From NCBI GenBank assembly GCA_037447655.1, contig JBBHKE010001682.1:1-46034 (forward strand): a stretch of DNA of 46,034 bases, written 5' to 3'. Source of the stretch: Zygnema cylindricum. Lineage: Eukaryota > Streptophyta > Zygnematophyceae > Zygnematales > Zygnemataceae. The position numbers and the translations under genes are program-made. Shown piece by piece: positions 45,269-46,034 of this stretch. Position 1 is the stretch's first letter. Each line of letters starts with the position of its first letter. The notes under the pieces were generated by a model. It was not told the DNA's origin and ran no database searches. It saw nothing but the letters and a program-made list of their open reading frames with translations.

Positions 45269-45488
45269 AGATCTTCTCCTCCTCTTTCATCTCACCTCCT
45301 GGGTCCTACAAGAGATTCTCGAGACATTTCCGTCTCCTCTCCATCTTCTTCCTTTTCTCCCGCTGTTGTTCTTTGTGGGTCTTTAGATCCGCCTATCTTA
45401 CCCTAAAAATAGGACGTTTACACACCACTTCACCGGCGTTCCCCATCCTCTAGCTCAGGAACTCCCCCTCCTGAGTCCTCCGAAAGGC
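45269..45488 (+). other. Ser/Pro-coding remainder of element G
   Basis: C/T-rich sequence that, in a shifted frame, encodes a Ser/Pro-rich chain (SSPSSSFSPAVV). Probably a frame-shifted continuation of the G gag-like gene, cut at 45488 by the family-F LTR. Confidence 0.4.
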
Positions 45489-46034
45489 TGTTGTTTTGAA
45501 AAGTCAGTTTCGTGCGTACGAGACAGTTTGCCCGTAACTGCTAATTGGATTTAATATGGAGGTTTGAATAGATTCACGGATTGGGGGAGCGAACGGATTG
45601 ATATAATTAAAGTGATGTAAAATACTCATTGAGTGGTGTGAACAAGCTGTGACAAATGGACGGCGGATCGCGAAGCGATCCGATGTAAAATAAACGGAAT
45701 GTTGGAATAGGCGCCGCCAATACTGCGGAGCTGCGACGCAGTTAAGTCAACATAGCTGCGGCTATTTGTATGATCCGTACGGACAAGCGCAGCCAGCGCA
45801 ACCAGCGCAGCCAGCGCAGCTGCGGATAATATGACTAGGATAGATCTCGAGTAATGATGATTGTACGGTAGTGGTAGCTTAGTAGTTGCTTAGTGGTAGC
45901 TTGGTTTCTGACATACGAAGAGTACGGTGTAAATATTATGTACAACAGAGGTTTGTCCTTTTGACTTATTAGTTTATTAGAGTAGATACAGTACGGCTGG
46001 TATGCCTCCGTACTCTGAGTATAACTTGCAGGAC
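45489..46034 (+). repeat. Family-F copia LTR, cut by the window end
   Basis: TGTTGTTTTGAAAAG start matches the family-F start at 23659. Shared blocks include GAGTAATGATGATTGTAC and the GGTAGCTTAGT array (45867-45904). Whether it is a solo LTR or the start of a full element lies outside the window. 45484-45488 (aaggc) would be the left target duplication. Confidence 0.65.
45786..45821. repeat. Four 9-bp units AGCGCAGCC
   Basis: AGCGCAGCC, AGCGCAACC, AGCGCAGCC, AGCGCAGCT in tandem within the family-F LTR. This array is not in the F LTR at 22787-23659. Confidence 0.85.

Noticed and set aside
45786-45821. CRISPR-like array
   Set aside because: Units are contiguous 9-bp repeats without spacers, in a plant retrotransposon LTR.

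Overview
The window is repeat-rich nuclear DNA, almost certainly from a land plant. I recognise no host gene, rRNA gene or ordinary tRNA gene. The plant call rests on stacked Ty1/copia LTR retrotransposons whose primer-binding site (GGTTATGGGCCCACC) is complementary to the anticodon arm of the plant-type initiator tRNA-Met. The animal arm, as I remember it, would call for CCAG rather than CCACC. U3 regions also carry ACACGTGGC G-box/ABRE-like motifs. The lineage within plants cannot be resolved from the sequence.
Layout. 1-1517: 3' end of a family-A copia element (A1). 1518-11778: a nest on the minus strand. E2 is oldest, E1 sits in the gag of E2, and element B (2870-9078) sits in the LTR of E1. 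B is complete, with a 1478-residue open frame, LTRs differing by one 1-bp indel, and a GGCTC target duplication. 11779-16249: a degraded non-LTR-like tail, a small inverted-repeat element, a 955-bp PIF/Harbinger-like element (M1) and a long fold-back structure. 16250-16259: assembly gap. 16306-19064: a cut B-type LTR and the 3' half of a copia element (C). 19065-20383: relatives of M1. 20384-23659: repeat-poor DNA and three broken LTRs. 23660-25940: copia family F pol relic. 25941-30329: chimeric copia element H. 30330-31454: Ty3/gypsy integrase relic. 31455-36012: family-A copia D (minus). 36013-38345 and 44813-45488: Ty3/gypsy element G (LTR, leader, gag) that landed in D and was itself split by family-A element A2 (38346-44812, target duplication GCTAC). 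45489-46034: start of a family-F LTR.
Main observation. LTRs of all the A, B, C, E and H type copias carry, antisense to the element, a tRNA-like cassette: an A-box-like block, a B-box-like block (GGTTCGAGTCC, GGATCAAATCC or a variant) and, in nearly every copy, a run of four or more T just downstream. This looks like an RNA polymerase III unit kept inside a Pol II retrotransposon promoter region, by analogy with the 5S-bearing LTRs of Cassandra elements. Downstream of the TATA box the same LTRs carry a ladder of short hairpins with AGGG/AAGG/ATGG-like loops and stems that co-vary between families. The gag ATG lies inside the LTR, so the polyprotein frame reads through the LTR end and the primer-binding site.
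Together the features describe repeated self-nesting of one copia clade. Only B still looks capable of autonomous activity.
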